NCBI GenBank assembly: GCA_041398785.1
Contig: JAWKUA010000001.1
Location: 62,001-126,000, forward strand
Source: Planctomycetaceae bacterium
GTDB lineage: Bacteria > Planctomycetota > Planctomycetia > Planctomycetales > Planctomycetaceae
Direction: 5' to 3'
Length of the DNA: 64,000 nucleotides
The notes below the pieces were generated by a model, which had not been told where the DNA came from, searched no databases, and saw nothing but the letters and a program-made list of their open reading frames with translations. The position numbers and the translations under genes were made by a program. Shown piece after piece: positions 1 to 9,089 of the stretch. Within the stretch, counting starts at the first letter, position 1; every line of letters starts with the position of its first letter.

Positions 1-1872
1 CGCCGCGTAACGTGACGGTTCCGCCTGAAATCTGGCGACCGCTTCGGGAGAACTGAAGTAATAGGTCTTCAGCGCGTACATGGCCGTCAGCGTTTCTGAG
101 GCATCCACCAGTTCGCGCTGGTCGCGCAGAGCGACCGGGCAGAATCCCTTGAATCCCGTCAGGTGGCCTCGCCTGGCAAGACGAACTCGCTGAGCTTCGC
201 GGCGTTCCGTCTGCTGACGCTGTTTCAGCAGTTCGGCGTTGACCGTTTTTTGAGTCGGAGCGACAAGCAGCGGATTTCCCGCCGTTCCATCGCCGGATCG
301 TTCCGTATTGCGAATCGCGATCCTGCGGGCCTCCGGCTTCGGTTCCGGCCGCGACGTCGACGCCGGTGCAGCAGAAGGTTGCTTGCTGCCACTGACCGGT
401 GGCAGGGCGATCGATCGAGTCGGTTCGCTGAATTCGTCAGCGTCCGCCGACTTGTCGGCAATCGGATCATCGTCAGATTGCGGATCAGTGTCGGTGGCCG
501 GTGGCAGCGGAGTATTGGACGACGCCGAATTCATGAACGGATTCTGTGAAGCCACACTGTCTGCTGCGAACTCATCCGCTGCGAATCGATCTTCTGCGAA
601 CTCATCCGACGCGGGGTCTTCCCGATCAAACTCGTCGGAATCGCTGTCTTCCGCGCCGGAAGTTTTTTCGTCATGGCCACCCGACGGAAACGGCTCGGAG
701 AAATCACTGGCCGTTGCCGACCCTCCGACCGCAGACCTGGCATCGCGGCTGTCAAGGCGCACTCCCGTGAACGGATTCCCCTGAACGGCCGGTTGCGGTT
801 CGCCGTCGTCCGAATCACCGGCCGGTACGTTTCTCGCCGTAGCGAACGAATCGTCGGTGACCTGATCGTCTGACGGCCGGCGATCCTGCTGCAGCTCAGG
901 TGCCGGAAGCCTCGGTTCCTGTTCGATCGTTCGCGAAGCCATGTCCGCCGGGACGTCGTCGATCAGCGAATCGAGATCCAGCAGCATGCCTGCTTCGTCA
1001 GCGGTTCCACGATCGGTGAATGGATCGATGAAATCGTCGTCAGCGGACTTGGCAACCGGCTGTGAAACCGATGCGGCACGTGCCTGAGGTCGCTGAGCCG
1101 CAGCGGCTGCCGCCCCGCCTGCCGGCTGCCGCACGCCATTCTGCGACTGCGTGTGAGCGACTCCGGCGGCGGCCGGCTGTTGAACCGGGAACTGCTGGCC
1201 CTGTTGCCGAGCGCCCTGTTGCTGACCATTCGCGCCGAACTGATCGCCGGGGTACTGATTCGCTGCGGGAGGAACCGGTCGATACTGGTTTCGGGCCTGG
1301 TTCTGCTGGGCTCCTGGGTTTCCCGCGGAGTTCTGCGAAAACGAGCCCGTACGTCCGTTCGGCAGAATGCTTCCGTCCGGCATTCGAATTGGCGGCGGTG
1401 ATCCGGCTTCCAGGCTGGTGTTCATCTCCGGCTGGCTTTTGGATCGGAATCGATTAAAGAACCTGCCCAGCACTCCCGGCTGCTTCGGTGCCTGGGGAGC
1501 CTCCGATTTGCGACGGATCAGGTCGGTCCGCGGCGTGGTGGCATAGGGAAGATCCTGCGCCCGCATCGACGGCATCTGCTGGCCGCTTTCCTGAAACAAG
1601 CGGTTCAGTTCCTGATTCACCGTCGTTGAAGGTCCGTTCCCCGGCGTCTCCGAGGCCGTTTGGTACTGAGCCTGAGCGACGGCCGAACGGCGATTGCCCG
1701 AACGTTCAATAGCGGGCACCGGCTTCAGCGGAACCAGTCCGGTTGCTCGCGATAGCGGAACGTTCGGCTGCTGCTCGGACGCAAACACGCCGCTGGCAAA
1801 CAGAGAAAGCCCGGGCGCGGCCGAGACGGCAAGTGTCAGCAGACAGCGTTGCAGGATTCGGTGTTTGAGCAT
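1..1872 (-). CDS. Exported Pro/Gln- and Asp/Glu-rich protein with C-terminal YHS-like domain (3' end cut)
   Basis: The reading frame opens with ATG at 1872 and stays open to the window edge, giving 624 codons with no stop; the C-terminus lies outside. Residues 1-34 form a signal peptide (MLKHRILQRCLLTLAVSAAP, then a hydrophobic stretch to about residue 32). Residues 100-300 are Gln/Pro/Ala-rich and residues 300-500 are acidic with short imperfect repeats such as DEFAEDRFAADEFAADS. From about residue 565 the sequence becomes ordered: GFKGFCPVALRDQRELVDA, then YYFSSPEAVARFQAEPSRYA. This is the pattern of a YHS domain, a small metal-associated domain seen in exported planctomycete proteins. The disordered part may be a spacer holding the domain outside the membrane. 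Metal binding is inferred from the family only. Confidence 0.75.
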   Translation of the reverse strand, partial: MLKHRILQRCLLTLAVSAAPGLSLFASGVFASEQQPNVPLSRATGLVPLKPVPAIERSGNRRSAVAQAQYQTASETPGNGPSTTVNQELNRLFQESGQQMPSMRAQDLPYATTPRTDLIRRKSEAPQAPKQPGVLGRFFNRFRSKSQPEMNTSLEAGSPPPIRMPDGSILPNGRTGSFSQNSAGNPGAQQNQARNQYRPVPPAANQYPGDQFGANGQQQGARQQGQQFPVQQPAAAGVAHTQSQNGVRQPAGGAAAAAAQRPQARAASVSQPVAKSADDDFIDPFTDRGTADEAGMLLDLDSLIDDVPADMASRTIEQEPRLPAPELQQDRRPSDDQVTDDSFATARNVPAGDSDDGEPQPAVQGNPFTGVRLDSRDARSAVGGSATASDFSEPFPSGGHDEKTSGAEDSDSDEFDREDPASDEFAEDRFAADEFAADSVASQNPFMNSASSNTPLPPATDTDPQSDDDPIADKSADADEFSEPTRSIALPPVSGSKQPSAAPASTSRPEPKPEARRIAIRNTERSGDGTAGNPLLVAPTQKTVNAELLKQRQQTERREAQRVRLARRGHLTGFKGFCPVALRDQRELVDASETLTAMYALKTYYFSSPEAVARFQAEPSRYAA

Positions 1873-2284
1873 GAGTCAGTCCTGAGTGAATGCTGGTGCC
1901 AGGTCCATCTGGTGCCTGATTCTGTCAGACGCCTGTCGTTTCCGGGTCAGGTCCCGTCCACCGCGAAATTTGCGGGTGCGGCGACGGGACTGCTCCGGCA
2001 GTTCCGGGGTGTCCGCTGTATCGATTGCTGGTTCGATTGTTGAATACGGACGTCTGTTTGTATCGACGGTTCCGAAAAGGCAGGTTGTACCGCACGTGCC
2101 GGTTTCGCGTTCGATACGACAGATAACATGCCTGCAACGCGTACAATCAAAACGATCGGCAGACTTGCGGCAAAGTGCCTGTTTTCACACAGTGCCGCGA
2201 AACTCCGGGCGGCAAAGGCCGCGGATTCGCCGTTCGCCCGAACGCTTTCCGATCACCACGGTTCGACTCAGGGACAGACTCACA
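1873..2284. other. Intergenic region between divergent genes
   Basis: This stretch separates the leftward exported protein from the rightward S49 peptidase, so both promoters should lie here. An open frame runs through it into the peptidase, but that upstream part is Arg/Cys-rich and unlike the family, so it is probably not translated. No clear repeat or RNA was seen. Confidence 0.5.
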
Positions 2285-3337
2285 ATGACGGAAGAACATC
2301 AGCTCACGGCTGGGCAATCAGTGGAAACTCACGCGAATTCCGTCGTCATTCGCGTGGAAACGGCGCAGACTTCGTGGAAATCGGCGGGGAAGAGAATCCT
2401 GATTTCCCTGCTGGTCGCGTCGCTGATGCTGAATCTGCTGTTCATCGTGCAGTCCGCTTCGGGCGAGCGTGCCGGGGCAGACGGCGTTCGGGAAACGCAT
2501 CGGTCGGGCTCAAAGTCCGCGTCGGACAAGCTTGCCATCATCAGCGTCAGCGGCACGATCATGCCGCCCTTCACCGAACGCTGGATCAAACAAATTCGGC
2601 ACGCCGTCGAAGACGATCGCGTCAAAGGCGTGCTGCTGGAAGTCGACAGCCCGGGCGGACTCGTTGCCGACAGCCATCAGATTTACCACGAACTGCAGAA
2701 GCTGGTTGCGAAAAAACCGGTGTATGTGGCGATGAAGCGTCTGGCGGCGTCCGGCGGCTACTACATCTCGATGGGGATCGGCACGCAGGGGCAAATCTTC
2801 GTCGAACCCACCACCTGGACCGGTTCCATCGGAGTCATCATTCCGCGATACAACGCCACCAGTCTTGCGGAAAAGATCGGCGTGACGTCAGAACCGCTGG
2901 TCACCGGACCGCTGAAGGATTCGCTCAGCCCGTTTCGGGATCTGACGGATCGCGAACAGGCCGTGTGGAAGGACATCATGGACGACGCTTTCCGCCGATT
3001 TGTCGGAGTCATTGCGACGAATCGCCCAAAGCTGACCGAAGAACAGGTGCGTGAACTGGCCACCGGACAGATCTACACAGCCGATCAGGCGGTCGCCAAC
3101 GGGATGGCGGACCATATCGGCTATTCTGACCAGGCTCTCGAATCACTTGCGGAGTCCCTGAACCTGACTTCTTACAATGCGGTGGAATACGAGTCCGGCA
3201 TTGGTTTCATTGACCTCTTTCTGGGAGCCCGCAGCGAGTCTCCGCCGACCGTAACCGAACAACTGCTGGACGCCGCTGTCCCGCGCCATGTATTACAGCT
3301 CATGGAATCCGTGGGTGCCGGTCAGCTCCGGCCGTGA
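2285..3337 (+). CDS. sppA: Signal peptide peptidase SppA-type (S49 family) serine protease
   Basis: Predicted 350-residue membrane-anchored protease that would degrade cleaved signal peptides or membrane-protein fragments at the outer face of the cytoplasmic membrane. A single membrane segment lies at residues 38-58 (ILISLLVASLMLNLLFIVQS). The S49 core follows: DSPGG at 121-125, the nucleophile serine in AASGGYY (S156), and the general-base lysine in GPLKDSLSPF (K211), the Ser-Lys dyad of the short, Bacillus-like SppA class. The C-terminus holds the typical TGQIYTADQA segment. ATG at 2285 was chosen because it places the membrane segment where the family has it; the frame is open further upstream but that part looks non-coding. 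The gene stands alone, with spacers on both sides. Confidence 0.9.
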   Translation: MTEEHQLTAGQSVETHANSVVIRVETAQTSWKSAGKRILISLLVASLMLNLLFIVQSASGERAGADGVRETHRSGSKSASDKLAIISVSGTIMPPFTERWIKQIRHAVEDDRVKGVLLEVDSPGGLVADSHQIYHELQKLVAKKPVYVAMKRLAASGGYYISMGIGTQGQIFVEPTTWTGSIGVIIPRYNATSLAEKIGVTSEPLVTGPLKDSLSPFRDLTDREQAVWKDIMDDAFRRFVGVIATNRPKLTEEQVRELATGQIYTADQAVANGMADHIGYSDQALESLAESLNLTSYNAVEYESGIGFIDLFLGARSESPPTVTEQLLDAAVPRHVLQLMESVGAGQLRP

Positions 3338-3842
3338 TTGACGCGTCCGATCCTGTTCCTCCCCGGCGCAGCATCCGCGCATCTACCTCTCCCAGGCGAA
3401 GCCGTCCGGGAAAGGTCGGGCGAGCGGAGCGATGCCCGGGAGAGGGCCGAGTGCGCGTTCAGCGTTTTTCGCACAGACCGCGACCAACGCGCGGTCGTCC
3501 CTCCCCCCGACCTTGCTTCGCTCGTTCGACTCCGCCTCTTTGGCATTCGGTCGGGATGGGTACTTGCGCCGGCACTGGCGTTCTTACGCCGCAGTTTGAC
3601 CGGCGAAGTCTGCCGCTGTTGCCGGGGATCTCGAAAAGTCGGCAGAAACCCGAGCGACTCGCGAATTCCGGGCCTGCGTGGTTTCCTGTACCCGCATTGC
3701 TCGTATTGACCCGTTCCGGCGTTCAGCACTAGGGTTCGCCGCAACCGAGCAGCAAAACTGCACGGATCTTGCTGCGCGTGGCGGGACCGCCGCTCGCGGG
3801 CGCCCGTGTTTTCGATTTCCTTTCCAGCCCCTGAAATCCGCC
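3338..3842. other. Intergenic region with an inverted CCTCTCCC/GGGAGAGG element
   Basis: About 500 bases without a convincing gene. CCTCTCCC at 3386-3393 pairs with GGGAGAGG at 3438-3445. This resembles the hairpin at 41350-41401, so it is probably a member of a dispersed intergenic repeat family. Open frames here are Arg-rich shadows. Confidence 0.45.
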
Positions 3843-5054
3843 GTGACCAGATTGCTTGCCAGCACGATTTCGCTGTCAGCTCTGTTCTTGCTGACAACGG
3901 CAAAGGCAGACGACGCTGTCGATTCCGCGCCGCAGACATCGATGCTGGTGCTGATGAACGGTCGTGTCGTCACCGGGCAACTGACGCCGCGAGTCGGCGG
4001 GTACGAAGTCACGCAGCCGGGCGGCAGCCTGTTTCTGCCGTCCGATTCCATCCGCTTGTTCGCGACGGACATCGACGACGCCTACGACAAGATGAGAGCG
4101 TCGCTGCCGCAATTGACACCGAATGACCACATCGACCTGGCTCGCTGGTGCCTGACCAATCGGCTGCACGCGAAGGCGCAACGCGAACTTCTGGACGCGC
4201 TGCACATGGACCCGTATCGCGACGACGCAAAACGAATGCTGCAGGCACTGCGCAGAACTCTGTCGTCGGAATCAAGCGGCGGCAACCTGACCGCTGCGGG
4301 CACCTCCGATCCGGGATTTTCGCCGGAAGCGGATACTCGCCCCAGCCGATCTCTGGGCGGGCTGTCCCGTCCCCTGGCACGGGACTTCGTCAGCCGTGTT
4401 CAGCCGCTGATGGCAAACAAATGCGGCAACGCCACGTGTCACGGAGGCGGCGTCGAACGTCCCTTCGTGATTCATCCGTTGCGCAATACGTCCAGTCCGC
4501 ATCAGGCCGAACAGAATCTGGCGGCCGTCCTGAACCAGATCAACTTCGAATCACCACCCGATAGCCCGCTGCTGAAGGATCTTGATGGTCTGCACGGCGG
4601 TTTGCGGCAACCGCTGTTCCGCGGACGCCACGGCGCTGTTCAAATTTCACAGCTTCAGGAATGGGTACATGCGGCCGCCGAAGAAATCTCACCCGCATCC
4701 GCTTCCATGACCGCGGCTGCATCCGCAAGACACGCCGGCGAAGCGGCTGACACCGATCCGGCGATTCAGCAAACCGCGTTTCAGTTCCCCGACGACTCCG
4801 GGAACGGAAACACGCCGTTTTCCGCAACCGCAGATTTCCGAGAGTCTGTTGATGACGGTGACCTGGTGCCGGCGCATGGTGTCGCCGCAGATCCGCACGG
4901 ACGCTTTCGGTCCATTGCCGAATCAGATTCGCAATTCCTGCTGGAAGCTGAAAACGCAAACCGCTCAGACGCATTCGATCCGAACATCTTCAACCGAAGA
5001 TTTCATGCGGACCGATTTGAATCGACAACCCGGTCGCGAAAGGACTCGCGATGA
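3843..5054 (+). CDS. Exported protein with a CX4CH cytochrome-like motif
   Basis: 403 residues from a GTG at 3843, chosen because it opens directly onto a signal peptide (TRLLASTISLSALFLLTTAKA); the frame is open upstream but lacks such a sequence. Residues 30-75 look like a small beta-rich domain (LVLMNGRVVTGQL). Residues 95-140 are helical and TPR-like (LTNRLHAKAQRELLDALHMD). CGNATCHGGG at residues 194-203 is a CX4CH motif like those in planctomycete DUF1549-type proteins, which suggests an extracytoplasmic c-type-heme-like or metal site. The last 120 residues are low complexity. The stop overlaps the next gene's start by 4 bases (ATGA), so the two are translationally coupled. Function unknown; whether heme is bound is inference. 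Confidence 0.8.
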   Translation: MTRLLASTISLSALFLLTTAKADDAVDSAPQTSMLVLMNGRVVTGQLTPRVGGYEVTQPGGSLFLPSDSIRLFATDIDDAYDKMRASLPQLTPNDHIDLARWCLTNRLHAKAQRELLDALHMDPYRDDAKRMLQALRRTLSSESSGGNLTAAGTSDPGFSPEADTRPSRSLGGLSRPLARDFVSRVQPLMANKCGNATCHGGGVERPFVIHPLRNTSSPHQAEQNLAAVLNQINFESPPDSPLLKDLDGLHGGLRQPLFRGRHGAVQISQLQEWVHAAAEEISPASASMTAAASARHAGEAADTDPAIQQTAFQFPDDSGNGNTPFSATADFRESVDDGDLVPAHGVAADPHGRFRSIAESDSQFLLEAENANRSDAFDPNIFNRRFHADRFESTTRSRKDSR

Positions 5055-6163
5055 AGATCCACCTCTGCCTGATGCTCGTTGTTTCCGTGACTCTTGTCGG
5101 CAGCGGATGCTCCCGATGGCGCGGAATGACGCGCCGGGATTACGCCGGAATGCACGATCCGTTTCTGGGATCAGGCGAAGCGCTGGCCGACACCACAGCA
5201 CCCGGACCGTCGACAGGCGTCGTTAAGCTTGGCGGTCCTGCAGCAACGCAGACTCCGGAAAAGCAGGCCATCATCGCCAGCTACGAAAAACGCCTGGCAG
5301 AACGCCAGCGAGCCGAACGTGACGCGACATTCCCCGGCGTCAATCCGCCTTCTGCCGGATCACTGGCTGCGGCGGGTAAAAACGGACCGTCGCTGTCGGA
5401 CTTCATGAGCAAGCCGGCGAACGAAGAAGGCTTGCCGAAAGTGACGGCGTCACTGCCGTCAGCCGTCGAAGTCGCCAAAGCAACCGCTCCGGAATCTGCT
5501 GCGGCCGTTGACCCTGTTGACGAACTGGCGGAGTTCGGAAAGTATCTCGAACAACAGGCCGCAGCCGGCACCGACACCGCAAAGAAGAAGACCGCTGCTT
5601 CTGCGGCCAACGTGGCTGCGATCGAAAACGACTTCGCCGAATGGGCGGCGGAGTGGGAAGTCGAACCAAAGAAGACCGCGACTCAGGCCAGTCACATCGA
5701 TACCGGCGCGCCGTCGCGTGTAACTCAGGCGGCTCGGGAAGTGACACGGGCTATGGAAGAGCTGACTCCCAGACTTCCCGCGCCGAAGATCGCCGACGAC
5801 GTGGCATCGCCGCTGATCTCCCCATCGTCGCCCGGTTCGTTTCCCGGTTCGTCCGCGAGTTCGTCTGCCTTTCTTTCGGGGCCGACCGGAAACACGGCAC
5901 CGCCGTTGCCGAAGCCGACAGCGCCCACGCCGTCTCAGCCTGCTCCCGCAGCGACTGCTCAGCCGACACGACCGACGAATCCCGCGTTTGAAAACGAACC
6001 AAATCCGTTCGCTGCACTGGATGCCTTCGAACCGAAACCTGCCGGCCTGATTCCTGCTCCCGCCGCTGCCCCGGCGCCGACACCGGCTGCACAACCAAAA
6101 ACCATCGACGCCACGTTCAACTTCGATTCCGGCTGGCGGCCGTCTCACCTGACTCGACCGTAG
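5051..6163 (+). CDS. Pro/Ala-rich lipoprotein, unknown function
   Basis: 370 residues with an N-terminal lipoprotein signal (MKIHLCLMLVVSVTLVGSGC); the predicted lipidated cysteine is C20. The rest is Ala/Pro/Ser/Thr-rich with scattered short conserved-looking motifs such as RRDYAGMHDPF and NEPNPFAALDAFEPKPA near the C-terminus, and no recognised domain. The start overlaps the stop of the CX4CH protein gene by 4 bases, so they form one transcription unit and may act together at the cell envelope. The NPF-like motifs resemble those in the disordered part of the protein at the left window edge. I do not recognise the family. Confidence 0.8.
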   Translation: MKIHLCLMLVVSVTLVGSGCSRWRGMTRRDYAGMHDPFLGSGEALADTTAPGPSTGVVKLGGPAATQTPEKQAIIASYEKRLAERQRAERDATFPGVNPPSAGSLAAAGKNGPSLSDFMSKPANEEGLPKVTASLPSAVEVAKATAPESAAAVDPVDELAEFGKYLEQQAAAGTDTAKKKTAASAANVAAIENDFAEWAAEWEVEPKKTATQASHIDTGAPSRVTQAAREVTRAMEELTPRLPAPKIADDVASPLISPSSPGSFPGSSASSSAFLSGPTGNTAPPLPKPTAPTPSQPAPAATAQPTRPTNPAFENEPNPFAALDAFEPKPAGLIPAPAAAPAPTPAAQPKTIDATFNFDSGWRPSHLTRP

Positions 6164-6310
6164 GCCGTCGTGCGATGAGATGACTGCGGCGAAGCGGCCA
6201 CGTCCCGATATCGTTCGCCCGGGCAGCGAGCACGTTGCGTACGCCGGGTCGCCGGACTGCTGCGATCTGTTCTCGCCCGGTACGGTGACGTCATCCCGAC
6301 AACGGAAATG

Positions 6311-7441
6311 TCATCCCAGACACCAGCGTTCGATCAGCGTGCTATACAGGTCCGTTCCGCGCTGAAGCTGGTCAAGACTGACCCATTCGTCGTCCGTATG
6401 AGCCTGCCGGATGTCGCCGGGACCAAGCACGACCATGCGGCCGATTTCCGTAAAGCGGCCTCCGTCAGTCCCATAGCCCACCGTTCGTGACGAGGAACTT
6501 CCTGTGATCGTCAGCAATTCCCGGACGAATTCCGAATCGGGATCCGTGAACAGAGCCTTGCACTGAAACTGAATTTCAAACTCCAGCCCGTGCTGCTTCG
6601 CCAGTTGTTCGATCTGCCGGGTCAGGACATCGCCGTCCTGTCGCGGCATCACTCGGAAATACACGGTGCAGACGCTTTGCGGCGCAGTGATGTTCAGCGC
6701 GTGAGTGTGGTCGTTGATCCCGATGTTCATGCAGATGTGAGGCGGGTCGAAACGATCGTCGCGCCAGTTTTCATCGCGTTCGGCCGAAAGGCAAAGCTGC
6801 CGGAGATCGTTCAGAAACGGGATCATCGCCAGGTTGGCATTCAGGCCTTCACCGGTGCTGGAATGAGCGGCGACGCCCCGCGACACGATCTTCATGCCCT
6901 GCCCGCCCTTGTGTCCGTGCACAACTTCCATGCGAGTCGGCTCGCCGATGATTGCCCGCGACCGCGACTCCACGATTTCGCGGAATATGGGACTGCGTTC
7001 CGCCACCTGTTCGGCCCCGCCGAGACCGACTTCTTCATCGGCCGTGCTGACGATGTAGAACGGCCGCGTCAACTTCCGGTTCCCGAACTGCGCCGCTGCC
7101 GCCAGAGCACATGCCAGTGAGCCCTTCATGTCGCAGGAGCCTCGGCCGTATAAACGATCGTCAGTGACGTGCGGCGTCCACGGACCGGCTTTCGGAAAAC
7201 TCCACGACCGAACCGGTACGACGTCCGTGTGTGAAAAGTGAGCCCAGCCTTCACCCGCCGGACCCAGCCGTCCGCTGACGCAGGCCTTCTTCACACCAGC
7301 CGGGTCCGTGTACTCCAGCCACTCCGTTTCGAACGCCAGAGACTTCAACTGGTCTTCCAGCCAGCGGCTGACTTCGACGTTCGAATCACAACTCACTGTC
7401 GGAAACTCGATCAGCGGTTTCAGAAAATCCACAGCAGACAT
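6311..7441 (-). CDS. M20 family metallopeptidase (acetylornithine deacetylase/DapE-like)
   Basis: 376 residues. The M20 metal site is complete: H71 in FSHTDVVP, bridging D104 in GRGSCDMKG, the catalytic glutamates in ADEEVG (E136/E137), E167 in GEPT, and H348 in RQAHTDDE. The dimerisation/lid domain would lie between about residues 175 and 290. Members of this group hydrolyse N-acyl or peptide bonds in the cytoplasm with two zinc ions. Closeness to ArgE (GRGSCDMKG, GEPT) suggests acetylornithine deacetylation, but related enzymes act on other N-acyl amino acids, so the substrate is not assigned. There is no signal peptide. It is not in an arginine operon here; neighbours are unrelated. Confidence 0.9.
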   Translation of the reverse strand: MSAVDFLKPLIEFPTVSCDSNVEVSRWLEDQLKSLAFETEWLEYTDPAGVKKACVSGRLGPAGEGWAHFSHTDVVPVRSWSFPKAGPWTPHVTDDRLYGRGSCDMKGSLACALAAAAQFGNRKLTRPFYIVSTADEEVGLGGAEQVAERSPIFREIVESRSRAIIGEPTRMEVVHGHKGGQGMKIVSRGVAAHSSTGEGLNANLAMIPFLNDLRQLCLSAERDENWRDDRFDPPHICMNIGINDHTHALNITAPQSVCTVYFRVMPRQDGDVLTRQIEQLAKQHGLEFEIQFQCKALFTDPDSEFVRELLTITGSSSSRTVGYGTDGGRFTEIGRMVVLGPGDIRQAHTDDEWVSLDQLQRGTDLYSTLIERWCLG

Positions 7442-7544
7442 CGCCGAGCACCTTTGAAGGAACGAGGGATCAAAATGCCGGCGAAGTGTAGCGGATTCCC
7501 TGCCTCAGTGTCGCAGTCGCGGATCAGGATTGGCGGTCCCCGGA

Positions 7545-7754
7545 TTACTCAGCCTGCGAGTCTGCGGAACCGGAATCGTCCGCCGGGAGTTCCGAAGAAC
7601 TCTCCCGGCCCGACAACCGGCCCGCGTCCTGCAGTGCCCGGCGAAGCAGGAAGTCGAGCTGCCCGTTTGTGCTGCGCAGTTCGTCCTCCGCCCAGCGACG
7701 CAGCGCGTCGAGAACCTTCGGATCAGTTCGCAGCAAAAACGATTCTCGCGCCAA
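7545..7754 (-). CDS. Small Arc-like ribbon-helix-helix protein beside the SPFH gene
   Basis: 69 residues starting at a TTG (7754) with a GGAGG ribosome binding site 9 bases upstream (7764-7768); another TTG at 7763 sits right against that site and is less likely. The sequence begins MARESFLLRTDP and continues KVLDALRRWAEDELRSTNGQ, then a third helix (LDFLLRRAL). A strand followed by two helices is the ribbon-helix-helix fold of Arc/MetJ-type DNA-binding proteins. The tail is acidic and disordered. It lies downstream of, and on the same strand as, the SPFH gene, a pairing I recall from other bacteria. It may regulate that unit; a candidate operator is at 9069-9089. Confidence 0.7.
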   Translation of the reverse strand: MARESFLLRTDPKVLDALRRWAEDELRSTNGQLDFLLRRALQDAGRLSGRESSSELPADDSGSADSQAE

Positions 7755-7884
7755 ACCTGTCAACCTCCGTTCGGGAACTCACGCCTGACAGACCACTGGT
7801 CCGAAACCAGCAAGTCTCCGGAGCGCGATGGTTCCGCATTCCGTTATCTCTTGCGGATTCTTTAGTCCGCAAATCAGGTACCGC

Positions 7885-7946
7885 ATGAGCCGGAACGCGT
7901 TAGCGTCCGGTTCCTTGAAAACCGCGGCTAACGCCGTGCGGCTCAT
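7885..7946. repeat. Palindromic intergenic repeat (ATGAGCCG...CGGCTCAT)
   Basis: ATGAGCCG at 7885-7892 pairs with CGGCTCAT at 7939-7946. Inside, a second pair (GGAAC/GGTTCC) frames a GCGTTAGCG core. The element resembles dispersed palindromic repeats of planctomycete genomes. It lies between the RHH and SPFH genes on the same strand, so it could fold in their shared transcript. Confidence 0.6.
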
Positions 7947-8037
7947 TGGGAATTCGGCAACTTATTCATGGCCGCCTCCTTAATAGCCGACCTGCCGAGC
8001 GGCTCACTTGTAAACCGCCAATCACATGAACAGAAAA

Positions 8038-8055
8038 GCGGCGACAAGTCGCCGC
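8038..8055. repeat. Perfect GCGGCGAC/GTCGCCGC hairpin repeat
   Basis: An 8-bp perfect stem with a two-base loop just downstream of the SPFH stop codon. Its extended form translates as the peptide ECGDLSPL, which I recall as a recurring spurious peptide from dispersed repeats in planctomycetes. It could also act as a transcript-end stem. Confidence 0.55.
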
Positions 8056-8082
8056 ACTCCAAAGACATCGCATGATCGAAGA

Positions 8083-9033
8083 TTAGTTGTAAAGAGTTCC
8101 GGTGTTGACCACCGGCTGCGTGTGCCGATCGCTGCACAACACAACCAGCAGATTGGAAACCATCGCCGCCTTGCGTTCTTCATCCAGGTCGATCACCCCA
8201 TCCTTCTTCAGATGCTCCAGAGCCAACTGGACCATCCCGACGGCTCCTTCCACGATTTTCGTTCGAGCCGCGACGATGGCGGATGCCTGCTGGCGCTGCA
8301 GCATCGCGGCCGCGATTTCCGGCGAATATGCCAGGTGGCTGATTCTCGCTTCGATGACCTTCACACCCGCTTTGTCCAGCCGTTCCTGAATGTCCGTCTG
8401 AAGCTGCTCACAGACTTCAACCGTGTTTCCGCGAAGAGAGATTTCGGTGTCGTGGCTGTCGTAGGGATGCCGGCTGGCCAGCACACGCAGAGCCGCTTCA
8501 CTCTGAACTTCGACGAAGTTTTCATAGTCGTCGACTTCAAACAGTGCCTCCGCTGTGTCCACAACCTTCCAGACAACCACCGCCGAAATGTCGATCGGAT
8601 TCCCGTCGCGGTCGTTCACTTTTGACGGCTTGCCCGCCGTTCGTGACTTCGGCTGCACGACCTGCCCTGCCTGGTTCTTGCTCTCCGGAACGGTGCTGGA
8701 CCCCGTTTCAAAGTTGCGAATTCGCAGCGACAGCTTCTTCTTGGAATAAAACGGGTTCACCCAATAGAACCCGGAATCCGTAACCGAACCGCGGTATTCT
8801 CCAAACAGCAGCAGCACCCGCGAATCGTTCGGGGAAACTGCCAGAAATCCGCACAGACCCACGATTGCCGCCGGAATCATGAAAATTCCGGTCAGCAACA
8901 CCGGAACGGTCGGCGGCCCGCCGCCATCCGGAATCGCGTGAGCAATCACAAACGGTGCTCCAATCACCAGCGCCAGTACCACCAGCAACGGAAACCAGCC
9001 AGCCATTGGTTTCACAGGTCTTTCTTTGATCAT
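8083..9033 (-). CDS. SPFH/Band 7 (prohibitin-stomatin family) membrane protein
   Basis: 316 residues from ATG at 9033, with GAGGAG 11 bases upstream; a GTG at 9042 is too close to that site. Two hydrophobic segments lie near the N-terminus (about residues 11-32 and 43-65). The SPFH domain follows (about 70-250), with the typical run RVLLLFGEYRGSV, the GFYWVNPF turn, DISAVVVWKV and SEAALRVLASRHPYD. The ARTKIVEGAVGMVQLALEHL segment is the usual C-terminal helix. Such proteins form large membrane-anchored rings that organise membrane microdomains or control proteases. It has an RHH protein downstream. No NfeD-type protease partner was seen beside it. Confidence 0.9.
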   Translation of the reverse strand: MIKERPVKPMAGWFPLLVVLALVIGAPFVIAHAIPDGGGPPTVPVLLTGIFMIPAAIVGLCGFLAVSPNDSRVLLLFGEYRGSVTDSGFYWVNPFYSKKKLSLRIRNFETGSSTVPESKNQAGQVVQPKSRTAGKPSKVNDRDGNPIDISAVVVWKVVDTAEALFEVDDYENFVEVQSEAALRVLASRHPYDSHDTEISLRGNTVEVCEQLQTDIQERLDKAGVKVIEARISHLAYSPEIAAAMLQRQQASAIVAARTKIVEGAVGMVQLALEHLKKDGVIDLDEERKAAMVSNLLVVLCSDRHTQPVVNTGTLYN

Positions 9034-9068
9034 CGCAGTCACAGCTCCTCAATTGTTAAGCCATTCAC

Positions 9069-9089
9069 GTGATAACGAAATGATATCAC
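9069..9089. promoter_or_regulatory. Inverted repeat upstream of the SPFH gene, candidate operator
   Basis: GTGATAACGAAATGATATCAC has 6-base arms (GTGATA/TATCAC) around a 9-base spacer and lies 36 bases upstream of the SPFH start codon, in a notably AT-rich stretch. It fits a dimeric regulator site overlapping the promoter. The RHH protein encoded downstream is an obvious candidate to bind it, but this is inference. Confidence 0.4.

Noticed and set aside
1886..2284. N-terminal extension of the SppA-like protein
   Set aside because: The extra 133 residues are Arg/Cys-rich with no family similarity; ATG 2285 gives the normal length and membrane-segment position.
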